Source: Streptomyces cyaneochromogenes (GTDB lineage: Bacteria; Actinomycetota; Actinomycetes; Streptomycetales; Streptomycetaceae). Taken from it: a stretch of 64,000 nt of DNA. Below the pieces are notes generated by a model. That model saw only the letters and a program-made list of their open reading frames with translations. It was not told the origin of the DNA and searched no databases. This document shows, one piece after another, positions 26,109 through 34,170 of the stretch. The translations under genes were made by a program, and so were the position numbers. The stretch's first letter is position 1. Each line of letters opens with the position of its first letter. The stretch lies in NCBI RefSeq assembly GCF_003963535.1, contig NZ_CP034539.1, forward strand, positions 4,898,001 through 4,962,000, read 5' to 3'.

Positions 26109-27737
26109 TCAGGCCAGGAGGTAGTAGGCGGCTCTGGTGGCGTCCGCGGATGCGGCAACACCCGGCGAGACGGCGTACAGGTCCGGGTACTTCGCGTCGC
26201 GGTAGCGCTCCAGCAGGCCGGGAATCTCGTCCCACAGCGACTGCGGAATGTTCTGGTCGGAGGCGAGGGCGGCCTGAACCGCGTCGGAGGCGGTCAGCAC
26301 ATTCCCCTCCCGCAGAGCCTTGCGGGCCTGAGCGACGAGATCGGTTCCCTCGGTGAGCCGTTGCGCCTGGGCCGCACACCCCGCGTCGGCGAGCACCACC
26401 ACGATGTGGAGCGAGCGGGAGGACAGCGTGCTGTCCTCCTCCTTGGGCAACTCCACGGAAGTGCGCCGACAGCCCAGACGGAACTCCGCACGAGCTGCCA
26501 TGGCGCCGTACCAGCTGCGCTGGTTCTCCGTGGTGAGGCGTGCCGGTGGCGTCAACGCGGCAGCCTCCTTGACGCCCTTGTCGGCCTGGGGCCCACAGGC
26601 CAGAGTCAGCCGGTGGCACGTCATGGCGAGCAGGACCCGATCGGACGGATCGAGTTCGGGGTCGGACCCCAACTGCTTCAGGCGCTTCGTCAGCCAGTCC
26701 GGCGCCTGCTCCTGCTGGGCACTGGCGGTCAGAGCCCGCGCGGCATTGTAGGTAGCGGTGAGTGTGCCCAGCTGGGCTGGGGACTTGGCGACAAGGCCGT
26801 CGGCCCGGATGCTGCCCACCGGGGCTGGAAGCGGCCCGGACGACTTGGCGGCGCCGAGAGTGAGAGCACGCCGGGCAACCCAGCGGGTCTGGGTGTCGGA
26901 GTCCTTGAGAGCAGGCAGCAGACAAGAGCGCGTGTGCTCCGCCACGCGGCCGCGCAGCAGAGCCAGGGCACCTCGCTGCATGGGGTCGAGCCGGGAACAG
27001 TCGGTCTTCAGGAGCTCATCGGCGTCCCTCAGAGCACGCGCGGCATGGGCGCGCACCCCGACCGACCGCAACGCATCGACGGCATAGAGCACTGGTACGG
27101 GTTCGGCGGCGCGCTCGGTGTCCGCTGCGAGACGGTCCAGGCCGGCGCGGGACACCTCGTCGTCGCGACCCAGGCAGGTAAGGGTCTGCAGGAAGGCGGC
27201 CCGCGTCGCGAGTGAGGTCAGCGCGTCGTCTTCTTTGTCCGGCGCGCGCAGATAGGCAAGCGCCTCGTTCTCGGCCTTCTCCCGGATACCGGCCCGTTGC
27301 AGAACCGTTGCCGCATCAGCTTTCCTGGCCCCGGTCAGCGACAGACACACGTAGTGCGCCCGCCAGGCAGGGGTGTCCAGGAGTTCGGTGCGAGCGAGAT
27401 CCGCCAGCGCGCGCGGGCGGATCTGGGGTATCGGTTCGGCGGATCGGCTACTACTCGTGGGGAGCGCGGCCTCCAAACGCCCGTATGCGGTCGGGTAGAG
27501 CGCGGGGTCACGCCCGACGTCTTCAGTGGTGGCACGTACCAAGTCGTTCGCACCACGCAGGGCGTCGAGTTGCTCGGCCAGGTCGCCGCCGGGCCGGTCG
27601 GGCCGGTCCACCGTACCGCCACCGAACATCGAGACACCCAGGGCCGCTGCGGCTGCGGTCACCGCCACGGCCGCGAGCACACGGTTGCGACGCCCCGTAC
27701 CGCCTTGGAGGAGGCTGTTCTTCATGCGGTTCCTCAT
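26109..27737 (-). CDS. Membrane-anchored helical protein of the ABC unit
   Basis: 542 residues. A basic N-terminus and one hydrophobic segment (about 19-37) anchor a large, mostly helical domain facing outward. The domain is rich in Ala/Leu/Arg repeats suggestive of HEAT/TPR-like solenoid folding (e.g. ARALADLARTEL, RAAFLQTLTCLGRDDEV, RWVARRALTLGAA) and has several Cys (VCLSL, LTCLG, TDCSR). No catalytic motif. It lies between the secreted-protein gene and the ATPase gene, 42 bases before the latter. Could be a chaperone, adaptor or immunity-type protein; not recognised. Confidence 0.65.
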   Translation of the reverse strand: MRNRMKNSLLQGGTGRRNRVLAAVAVTAAAAALGVSMFGGGTVDRPDRPGGDLAEQLDALRGANDLVRATTEDVGRDPALYPTAYGRLEAALPTSSSRSAEPIPQIRPRALADLARTELLDTPAWRAHYVCLSLTGARKADAATVLQRAGIREKAENEALAYLRAPDKEDDALTSLATRAAFLQTLTCLGRDDEVSRAGLDRLAADTERAAEPVPVLYAVDALRSVGVRAHAARALRDADELLKTDCSRLDPMQRGALALLRGRVAEHTRSCLLPALKDSDTQTRWVARRALTLGAAKSSGPLPAPVGSIRADGLVAKSPAQLGTLTATYNAARALTASAQQEQAPDWLTKRLKQLGSDPELDPSDRVLLAMTCHRLTLACGPQADKGVKEAAALTPPARLTTENQRSWYGAMAARAEFRLGCRRTSVELPKEEDSTLSSRSLHIVVVLADAGCAAQAQRLTEGTDLVAQARKALREGNVLTASDAVQAALASDQNIPQSLWDEIPGLLERYRDAKYPDLYAVSPGVAASADATRAAYYLLA

Positions 27738-27794
27738 GGCTGAGCGGGGCCACGCGCACGCGTGACCCCGCAGCCGGGTGGATCGGATCGTTGG

Positions 27795-28259
27795 TCAGTC
27801 GTTGGCGCAGGCCGAGGCGAACGCCTTGACACCGGCCGTGAAGGCACCGCCGTCGGAGCAGGTGGTGACGCTCGTGTTGAGAGAGCCACCCGGATCTGCG
27901 ATACCGCTGATGTCGGAGATCCAGGTGTTCTTGTTGGTCCAGCTGACCTGGCGGGTGTTCTCACTCACCTGCGTGCCGCTCGGGCTCAGGGACAGCGTCG
28001 CCTGCCAGCCGTTGGCCTTCACGGTCGCGGTGTTGGTGATCTTGCTGACCTTGTACTTCGCGCTGCCCTTCAAAGCCTTGGTCGAGGTCTTGAAGGAGCA
28101 CTTGTCAAAGTATGTGCTGCACTGCCACGCGTTCGCCTCGACCTTCGCGCCCGTGCCGGGCAACGGCGTCGACGCCGTGTCCTCGAAGGCGATGGCAGGT
28201 GCGGCCGCACCCACCATCAGGATCCCGACGAGACCTGTGGTCAGCAGTGTCTTCTTCAC
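27795..28259 (-). CDS. Secreted four-cysteine protein
   Basis: 154 residues from GTG with GGGGAG six bases upstream. Clear Sec signal (KKTLLTTGLVGILMVG) with cleavage after AAPAIA. The mature part, about 130 residues, is Thr/Ser-rich with beta-strand pattern and four Cys (NAWQCST, DKCSF, TTCSD, SACAND), enough for two disulfides. First gene of the secreted-protein/anchored-protein/ABC operon. No family recognised. Bacteriocin-like, signalling or structural roles are all open; the operon layout recalls lactococcin-972-type loci, but no sequence motif of that family is present. Confidence 0.7.
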   Translation of the reverse strand: MKKTLLTTGLVGILMVGAAAPAIAFEDTASTPLPGTGAKVEANAWQCSTYFDKCSFKTSTKALKGSAKYKVSKITNTATVKANGWQATLSLSPSGTQVSENTRQVSWTNKNTWISDISGIADPGGSLNTSVTTCSDGGAFTAGVKAFASACAND

Positions 28260-28481
28260 TTGTTGCTCCCCGAATTCATGACGCGAATGCTTCGATTCGC
28301 GCATCCCCGTGTTCCCGCGGTTGGTGAAACCGCAGGTGGTCGGGCATTACCTGATCACGACGCGATGGCCATGTCACCCCCCGATCGGTCGTCGATTTGC
28401 TGCCGTTACGACTATCCAGGGGTTAAATGACTGAAAAGTGACGTGCAAATATGGCTGAAGTTGAGAGAGACGGGGACGAGC

Positions 28482-29144
28482 GTGATAGGTGTGACCATCT
28501 GTGGTGACTCCGCGCTCCGCCGCGCTCAGGCGCAGAAGTCCTTGGACGCGGAGGACGGGATCCATGTGGTGATCGAGGGCACCATCAGCCACGTACGCAC
28601 CCTCGTCGAACAGGCGGAGAACGCGCATGTGCTGCTGCTCGTGGGAGACCTGCGAGCGCCTGAAGCGACGGCCTTCCTGGACTACGCACGCAGAATCCGC
28701 CCTGCCGCCCCCTGGGTCGTGGTCGGCGAAATCGGCTCGCCGGAGGAGGTCCGGACGGCACTGCGCGCAGGGGTCTACGGATTCATCCAGGAGCCGATGC
28801 GATCGGGGCAGTTGGCCCAGGTCATCCGGGCTGTCGCGGCAGGCTGTGTGGTACTCAGCCGCCAAGTGGCACACATCCTCGGCACGGACAACTGTGCGCA
28901 CGAGGCACGAAGGAACGTCCCACCTGCCGAGAATCCCGCTCTATCCACTCGGGAACGGGAGGTGCTGCAGCTCTTGGCGCGGGGGTTGAGCAACCGTGAT
29001 ATCGCTTCCCGGCTGCTCCTCAGCCCTCACACGGTGAAGGAGCACGTCAGCATCGTCTGCGAGAAGCTTGGCGTGAACAACCGCGTCAGCGCAGCGGTAC
29101 GAGCGGTGCAGGCGGGGATCCTGGAGAGTTCGGCCGAGCCGTGA
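28482..29144 (+). CDS. LuxR/NarL-type regulator with atypical receiver
   Basis: About 220 residues. The N-terminal receiver-like domain lacks the usual acidic pair near its start (it reads TICGDSALRR) and has LLLVGDLRAP where the phosphoacceptor loop is expected, so phosphorylation is doubtful. The C-terminal LuxR HTH is canonical (LSTREREVLQLLARGLSNRDIASRL, HTVKEHV). GTG at 28482 has GGGGACGAG just upstream; a GTG at 28443 is the alternative. Divergent from the secreted-protein operon, hence the probable regulator. Confidence 0.8.
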   Translation: MIGVTICGDSALRRAQAQKSLDAEDGIHVVIEGTISHVRTLVEQAENAHVLLLVGDLRAPEATAFLDYARRIRPAAPWVVVGEIGSPEEVRTALRAGVYGFIQEPMRSGQLAQVIRAVAAGCVVLSRQVAHILGTDNCAHEARRNVPPAENPALSTREREVLQLLARGLSNRDIASRLLLSPHTVKEHVSIVCEKLGVNNRVSAAVRAVQAGILESSAEP

Positions 29145-29275
29145 CAGTCCCGTGCTTGGCAGGTCGCCACGACCACAGGATCCCGTACGGCTTCCGAATC
29201 ACCAGCCGCATCCCCGCGTGCGAACAGCCCAGGACCGAATCGGACGGGTAGGGGCGGCCGGGGAGCGAGAACCCC

Positions 29276-30049
29276 TCACCACGTCGGCCGCGCCGACACC
29301 CCGCCATCCACCACCAGATCGTGCCCCGTGATCCAGGACGCCAGCCCCGACGCCAGGAACACACACGCGTCCCCCACGTCCTGCGGCCGCCCGAGCCTCC
29401 CCACGGGCGCCGCCTCCCGCCACCTGCGCACCCCGTCCGGCCACGCCCCCTCCAGCCCCTCCCGCTCGATCAGCCCGGGCGAGACCGTGTTGACGCGGAT
29501 GTCGAAGGGGCCGTACTCCAGGGCGGCCGAGCGGGCGTGCATCACCACCGCCGCCTTGGAGGCGGAGTAGTGGGCGTGCAGGGGTGCCGGACCACTGGCC
29601 TCGATGGACGCGATGTGGGTCACCGAACCACCCCCGTCCTGCCCCCGCATGACCTCCGCCGCGGCCTGCGTGCACGCGAAGACACTCGACAGGTTGGTGT
29701 CCACGACCGCCCGCCACTGCGCCAGCGTCATGCCCGCCAGCTCCTGCGTCGGTTGCACGCCCGCGTTGTTGACCAGCGCGGTCAGTCGCCCGTCACCCCA
29801 GTCCGCGGCTTCCCGCACCAGCCGCCGGCACGCCTCCTCGTCCGTCAGGTCGGCTCGCAGCACGACCGCCCGTCCACCCGACTCCCGGATACGGGACGCC
29901 ACTTCTCCCGCCGCCTGAACCGCCGTACGGCAGTGCAGCGCGACCGCCGCCCCCTCCTGCGCGAACCGCACCGCGATCCCGCGCCCGATGCCCCCGCCCG
30001 CACCCGTGACCAGGGCGACCTGTCCTTCGAGAAGCCCGCGTCCGCTCAT
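29276..30049 (-). CDS. SDR family oxidoreductase
   Basis: 257 residues, classical short-chain dehydrogenase/reductase. NAD(P)-binding TGAGGGIGRG (residues 15-24), NNAG (94-97), catalytic Ser148, Tyr161 and Lys165 in YSASK, and the late DVVVDGG-like LVVDGG. It resembles 3-oxoacyl-ACP reductase or sugar/polyol dehydrogenases; substrate not predictable. The ATG overlaps the cupin gene stop (ATGA) and is the last gene of the iron-box operon. Confidence 0.9.
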   Translation of the reverse strand: MSGRGLLEGQVALVTGAGGGIGRGIAVRFAQEGAAVALHCRTAVQAAGEVASRIRESGGRAVVLRADLTDEEACRRLVREAADWGDGRLTALVNNAGVQPTQELAGMTLAQWRAVVDTNLSSVFACTQAAAEVMRGQDGGGSVTHIASIEASGPAPLHAHYSASKAAVVMHARSAALEYGPFDIRVNTVSPGLIEREGLEGAWPDGVRRWREAAPVGRLGRPQDVGDACVFLASGLASWITGHDLVVDGGVSARPTW

Positions 30050-30519
30050 GGGCGGCACAGTGCCGCGATCCGCGCGGCCTCGGCGGGATACCGCGCCGTC
30101 AGCTCCGCCGACTCGCCGTGCTCGTAGCTCTCGTAGGTGAAGCCCGGTGCCATCGTGCAGCCGAAGAACGCCCAGGACCCGCCGGTCACCACCCGCGCGC
30201 CCATCCAGGTACCGGCGGGCACGGTGAGCTGGATGTGCTGGCCGTGCAGCAGGTCGGGGCCGAGCACGGCGGTGCGGGACGTGCCGTCGGGCGCGAGGAG
30301 CAGGAGTTCCAGCGGGTCGCCCAGATAGAAGTGCCAGATCTCGTCGGACGGCAGGCGGTGCAGGGCCGAGAAGTCGTCCGCGGTGAGCAGCACCACTATC
30401 GCCGAGCCCTGCGGGCGCCCGTCGGCCAGCTCAGGTCCCGCCCAAGTGCGCCGGAACAGGCCGCCCTCCCGCGGGATCGGCTCCAGTGAGTAGTGCGCGA
30501 CGAGGTCTTCAGGGGTCAC
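30046..30519 (-). CDS. Cupin superfamily protein, DUF985 type
   Basis: 157 residues from GTG at 30519, overlapping the acetyltransferase stop. Pattern of the DUF985 family: LEPIPREGGLFRRTW, then HRLPSDEIWHFYLGDPLELLLL and WMGARVVTGGSWAFFGCTMAPGFTYESYE. A small-molecule-binding beta-barrel is expected. Its position in a putative iron-regulated operon does not reveal the ligand. Confidence 0.88.
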   Translation of the reverse strand: MTPEDLVAHYSLEPIPREGGLFRRTWAGPELADGRPQGSAIVVLLTADDFSALHRLPSDEIWHFYLGDPLELLLLAPDGTSRTAVLGPDLLHGQHIQLTVPAGTWMGARVVTGGSWAFFGCTMAPGFTYESYEHGESAELTARYPAEAARIAALCRP

Positions 30520-31127
30520 GCCGGGAAGGCTACCTCCCGGGTGAGAAAGGCCAGTTGGGCGTCCTTCCGTGGGATGTGCACCTCCGGAAGGTCGATCTCC
30601 GGCAGCACGACCGCCGGGCCCGCAGTGAAGCCCTGCTTGAGGAATCGGGCGACGGCCTTCTCGTTGCGCACATCGGGGTCCACCACGACCCGCTGCCGGC
30701 CCAGGGTGAGGAAGACGTACGACGTCATGACCGTCAGCAGCGCCGAGGTCCAACCGGACCGCCCGCCCCCGGCACCGGCGGGCGCCAGCAGCAGGTGGAC
30801 GCCGATGTCGCCGGGTCGGACGTCGTAGCACTCGCTGACGCGGTCGGCCTCCGGCTCGTAGGTCTGGAGGAGCGCGACCGGGTCGGAGTCCCGCAGGACC
30901 AGGAAGGCATGGTGGGTGTCCAGGGTGTCCATGTGGGCGTAGATCTCGGCCACCTGGTCCCTGGTCAGGCCGTTCATGCCCCAGAAGGCGGCCCGCTCCT
31001 CGCTGACCCAGCCGTGGACGACGTCGGCGTCGGCGTGCGGAGCGAGAGGCCGGATGCTGACCGTGCCGAAGCCGTCGACGGCCTGTTCGTGGACGGCTTC
31101 GGGGACTGTCGCGGACCGCTCAGACAT
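30516..31127 (-). CDS. Siderophore-type GNAT acetyltransferase
   Basis: 203 residues matching the Acetyltransf_8 group (IucB/DesC/MbtK) that acylates hydroxylysine-type amines in siderophore synthesis: GWVSEERAAFWGM near the start, YDVRPGDIGVHLLLAP, and RVVVDPDVRNEKAVARFLKQGF near the end. It overlaps the acylase gene by 8 bases. Presence behind an iron box supports a role in iron chelator chemistry or modification, but no hydroxylase or NIS synthetase is in this window. Confidence 0.8.
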   Translation of the reverse strand: MSERSATVPEAVHEQAVDGFGTVSIRPLAPHADADVVHGWVSEERAAFWGMNGLTRDQVAEIYAHMDTLDTHHAFLVLRDSDPVALLQTYEPEADRVSECYDVRPGDIGVHLLLAPAGAGGGRSGWTSALLTVMTSYVFLTLGRQRVVVDPDVRNEKAVARFLKQGFTAGPAVVLPEIDLPEVHIPRKDAQLAFLTREVAFPA

Positions 31128-33240
31128 CGGACTCCTTCTCGAGGTCGGTGAAATCGGTGAGGACCGGAACCAGTTCTCCCCCAAGCCACAGGGGGAGTTG
31201 GTCGCGGTGATGGGGCGAACCCGGAACTCCGCAGGCGCCGAGCGGGACCACCCAGCGGCTGGCCTCGCGGTCGGCCAGGTCCCAGACGTAGCGGGCGGCC
31301 GGGCCGCGCACGCTCAGGTCGGTCAGGCCGGGGACGGCCGAGGTGCACAGGACGCAGTCGTGGTCGCCGGAGAGGCCGGGCGCGTCGTACGACGGGTCGG
31401 GCAGGGCCCGCCAGGGGGCGAGGCGGTGGGTGTCGCCCCAGGTCCGCCCGGTTGCGGTGGGCTGCTCCGCGGCCACCTCCTCCACCGCCGCGCGGACCGC
31501 CTCGGCGCGGTCGATGCCGTACAAGTCCTCGGCGCGCAGCAGGTGTTCGAGGGCGAAACCGACCCTCGGAAGCAGGGCCAGCCAGGGGAGGAGGACCTCC
31601 GGGTAGGCGGGCGGGGAGGAGAGTGCGGCGAAGGCCGGGTGCGCGGCGAGTCGTCGTACGACCGCCCCGCGCACCTTCGCGTACAGGGCCGCGGCCTCGC
31701 TGCTCGCGTCCATGCGGCGGTCCCAGGCCAGGAGGGTCCGGCGGATGCGGGCGGCCTCGGGGGTGAGGGTGTCGAGGGAGCTCAGGAGGTCCAGCAGGGG
31801 TTCCGCGGACGCCAGCCGGGTGTCCATGTGGATCGCCGGCATGTCGGCGGCGGACCAGCGGGCCCGCTCCCCCAGCAGCTCCGTGATGCGGTCGGCGCGA
31901 TGGGGCGGGGCGAACTCGACGCCCAGGGGAGTGGCGAGGCCTCGCTGGTTGGCCATGGCGGCGATGCCGTCGGCGAGGCCGCCGCGGGGCGTCTCGTGCC
32001 AGCCCTGCCAGTCGTGGCCGGGCTCCCAGGCGGGCACCAGCCGGGTGCGGTTGGCCGCGGAGCGCACCGGCACCCTTCCGGCGACCCGGTGCAGCAGGCC
32101 GCCCTCGGTGTCGGCGGCCTGGACGACGTTGACGGGCTCCGCCCACAGGTCGACGGCACGGTCGACGTCGGCGACCCGGCGGGCGCGCAGGAGGGGCAGG
32201 AGAGCGCTGAAGCCGAGGTCGGCGGTGACGCGGGGCGGGTAGCGGAGGGCTACGGCGAGGGGTATGGGGAAACCTTCCTGCAATCCATCCGCCGGCCCTT
32301 CGTGCCCCTCGGGCAACCCCTCGGGCCCTCCGATGATCACCGGCCCCCGCTCCGTCTCGATCACCTCGACCTCGACCGGCTCCTCCCCCGCCACCTCCAC
32401 GACCTCGGTGTGCCGCGTGGCGCGCCGCCACACCCCGTCCGGCCCCAGGGCCTCCACACCCGCCCCGGTGCGCCGCAGCCGCTCCCGGTACAGGTCCTGG
32501 TAGTCGGCCATCGCGTTGGTGATGGCCCAGGCGACCGTGCCGGTGTGGCCGAAGTGGGCGATGCCCGGGACGCCCGGGACGGCGAGGCCGACGACGTCGA
32601 ACTCGGGGCAGGAGAGGTGGATCTGCTGGTAGACGCCGGGTTCCTCGATGAAGCGGTGCGGGTCGCCGGCGATGATCGCGTGCCCGGTGACGGTCCGCTC
32701 GCCGCTCACCAGCCAGCCGTTGCTGCCGGAGGTGCCGGGTCCGTCGGTGGCGAACAGCCCGACCGCGTCCGCGCCGAGATGCCGGACGACCTGCTCGCGC
32801 CAGAGCTTGGCCGGGAAGCCGGCGAACAGGATGTGGATGCCGAGCCAGACGCCGAGCGGGGTCCAGGGCTCCCAGCGGCCGGGAGCGAGCCCGGCCCTCG
32901 CGAACTCCGGGCTGCGGCGGGCGCCCTCGGCCAGCCCCTCGTTGACCCCGTCGACGTACGCCCGCACCCACCCGGCCGTCGACGGGTCCCGTCTCTCCAG
33001 CTCGGCGAAACACCGTCTCGCGGTGTCGTCGAGGCGGACCCGTCTGACGAACCGGTCCCAGGGCAGCGCCTCGGCGCCGAGGAAGGACGCGGAGGTCCCC
33101 TGGGCGCGGTGCCGCTCGACCTCCAGCTGCCAGGCCCGGTCGAGGGCGGTCACCCGGCCCTGGGCGCGGGCGAGTTCGGTCACGTCGTCCGCGCGGAGAT
33201 GCGGAATGCCCCAGGCGTCGCGGTAGATCTCACCCGTCAC
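31120..33240 (-). CDS. Penicillin acylase-family Ntn hydrolase
   Basis: 706 residues. Expected to self-cleave at Gly172-Ser173 (motif SGSNGWLVSG), creating a beta-chain with N-terminal nucleophile Ser, as in penicillin G acylase and PvdQ. The downstream region FGHTGTVAWAITN matches the substrate-site segment and the C-terminus resembles acylase beta chains. No signal peptide is evident, unlike most family members, so it may be cytoplasmic. The GTG at 33240 has GGAGGGG upstream and lies 20 bases from the iron box. Possible role: trimming an acylated siderophore, as PvdQ does for pyoverdine (inference). Confidence 0.85.
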   Translation of the reverse strand: MTGEIYRDAWGIPHLRADDVTELARAQGRVTALDRAWQLEVERHRAQGTSASFLGAEALPWDRFVRRVRLDDTARRCFAELERRDPSTAGWVRAYVDGVNEGLAEGARRSPEFARAGLAPGRWEPWTPLGVWLGIHILFAGFPAKLWREQVVRHLGADAVGLFATDGPGTSGSNGWLVSGERTVTGHAIIAGDPHRFIEEPGVYQQIHLSCPEFDVVGLAVPGVPGIAHFGHTGTVAWAITNAMADYQDLYRERLRRTGAGVEALGPDGVWRRATRHTEVVEVAGEEPVEVEVIETERGPVIIGGPEGLPEGHEGPADGLQEGFPIPLAVALRYPPRVTADLGFSALLPLLRARRVADVDRAVDLWAEPVNVVQAADTEGGLLHRVAGRVPVRSAANRTRLVPAWEPGHDWQGWHETPRGGLADGIAAMANQRGLATPLGVEFAPPHRADRITELLGERARWSAADMPAIHMDTRLASAEPLLDLLSSLDTLTPEAARIRRTLLAWDRRMDASSEAAALYAKVRGAVVRRLAAHPAFAALSSPPAYPEVLLPWLALLPRVGFALEHLLRAEDLYGIDRAEAVRAAVEEVAAEQPTATGRTWGDTHRLAPWRALPDPSYDAPGLSGDHDCVLCTSAVPGLTDLSVRGPAARYVWDLADREASRWVVPLGACGVPGSPHHRDQLPLWLGGELVPVLTDFTDLEKESDV

Positions 33241-33259
33241 CCTGTGCCCCTCCAATGCT

Positions 33260-33278
33260 TTAGGTTAGCCTTCCCTAA
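33260..33278. promoter_or_regulatory. Iron box (DmdR/IdeR-type operator)
   Basis: TTAGGTTAGCCTTCCCTAA matches the DmdR1/IdeR consensus TTAGGTTAGGCTAACCTAA at about 16 of 19 positions. It lies in the intergenic region between the acylase operon and the siderophore-interacting protein gene, so it can repress both when iron is plentiful. Confidence 0.8.
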
Positions 33279-33318
33279 GTAATCCGGGCAGGAATCGTAC
33301 TTGAAGGGTGAAGAAACC

Positions 33319-34038
33319 ATGGCGCAGGGGCACGGCTGGGAGGGCGCGGTCCTGAAGCTGCTGCGCGCGAAGGACTTCGTGTTCACGGTGACGGGCGCCG
33401 AGGACGTCACCGAGCACTACCGCCGCGTCCACCTCACGGACGGCGGGATGCTGGCGGCGACCGGCGTCCACCCGACCATGTGGGTCCGCCTGTGGTTCGA
33501 CAACGCGGGCAAGCCCCACCAGCGGGCGTACACCCTGGTCGACCCGGACCCGGCGGCCGGCACCTTCAGCCTGGAGTTCGCCCTGCACGAGGGCCGCGCC
33601 AGCGACTGGGCGCGGGAAGCGAAGCCCGGCGACACGATCGAGGCGACCGTCCACGGCACGGGCTTCACCGACCCCGACCCCGCGCCCTCCCACGTCTTCG
33701 CCGTCGCCGACCCCGCCTCGCTGCCCGCCCTCAACTCCCTGCTCACCACCCTGGACTCGGCCCCGGCGACGGTGTGGTTCGAGGGCGAGCAGGGCGACCT
33801 CCCCTTCCGTACCGAGCCCGCCCGCCACGACATACGGACCCTGCCGAGGCGTGACGCCGGCGCCCACCTGGTCGCCCAGGTGAAGGAGGCCCTCCCCGAC
33901 CTCCTCAAGGGCACCCCCGACCCGTACGTCTGGATCGCCTGCGACACGGCGACGACCCGGGCGCTCACGGCGTACGTCCGCAGGGAGCTGGGCGTGCCGA
34001 AGCAGCGGGTGAACGCGCTGGGTTACTGGCGGCCCTGA
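33319..34038 (+). CDS. Siderophore-interacting FAD-binding protein
   Basis: 239 residues of the SIP/ViuB family, which uses FAD and NAD(P)H to reduce ferric siderophores and release iron. Visible: the FAD-binding barrel with RRVHLTDGG and HQRAYTLVDPDPAAGTFSLEFALH, then GDTIEATVHG and the nucleotide-binding WIACDTATTRALTAYVRREL near the end. ATG has AAGGGTGA upstream. Divergent from the acylase operon across the iron box. Confidence 0.9.
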   Translation: MAQGHGWEGAVLKLLRAKDFVFTVTGAEDVTEHYRRVHLTDGGMLAATGVHPTMWVRLWFDNAGKPHQRAYTLVDPDPAAGTFSLEFALHEGRASDWAREAKPGDTIEATVHGTGFTDPDPAPSHVFAVADPASLPALNSLLTTLDSAPATVWFEGEQGDLPFRTEPARHDIRTLPRRDAGAHLVAQVKEALPDLLKGTPDPYVWIACDTATTRALTAYVRRELGVPKQRVNALGYWRP

Positions 34039-34170
34039 CCGCGGCTCATGGCGGGCCCGGCCACGGTTGCCGGCGGGCCAGACCACAGCAATCGGCGGGG
34101 CCGGCCGTACAACCTTTCGTGTGGCTGGTGTGTCCAGTGGGACGTCCATCGCTCAAGACTGGGAGTCCCG

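Noticed and set aside
27795..28259. Secreted four-Cys protein considered as lactococcin-972 family
   Set aside because: Gene layout is similar, but the mature sequence has no Lcn972 motif and the permease is too small for the DUF1430-type protein.
30976..33282. 768-codon open frame on the plus strand
   Set aside because: Opposes the penicillin-acylase gene, which has the Gly-Ser autocleavage motif and overlapping neighbours.
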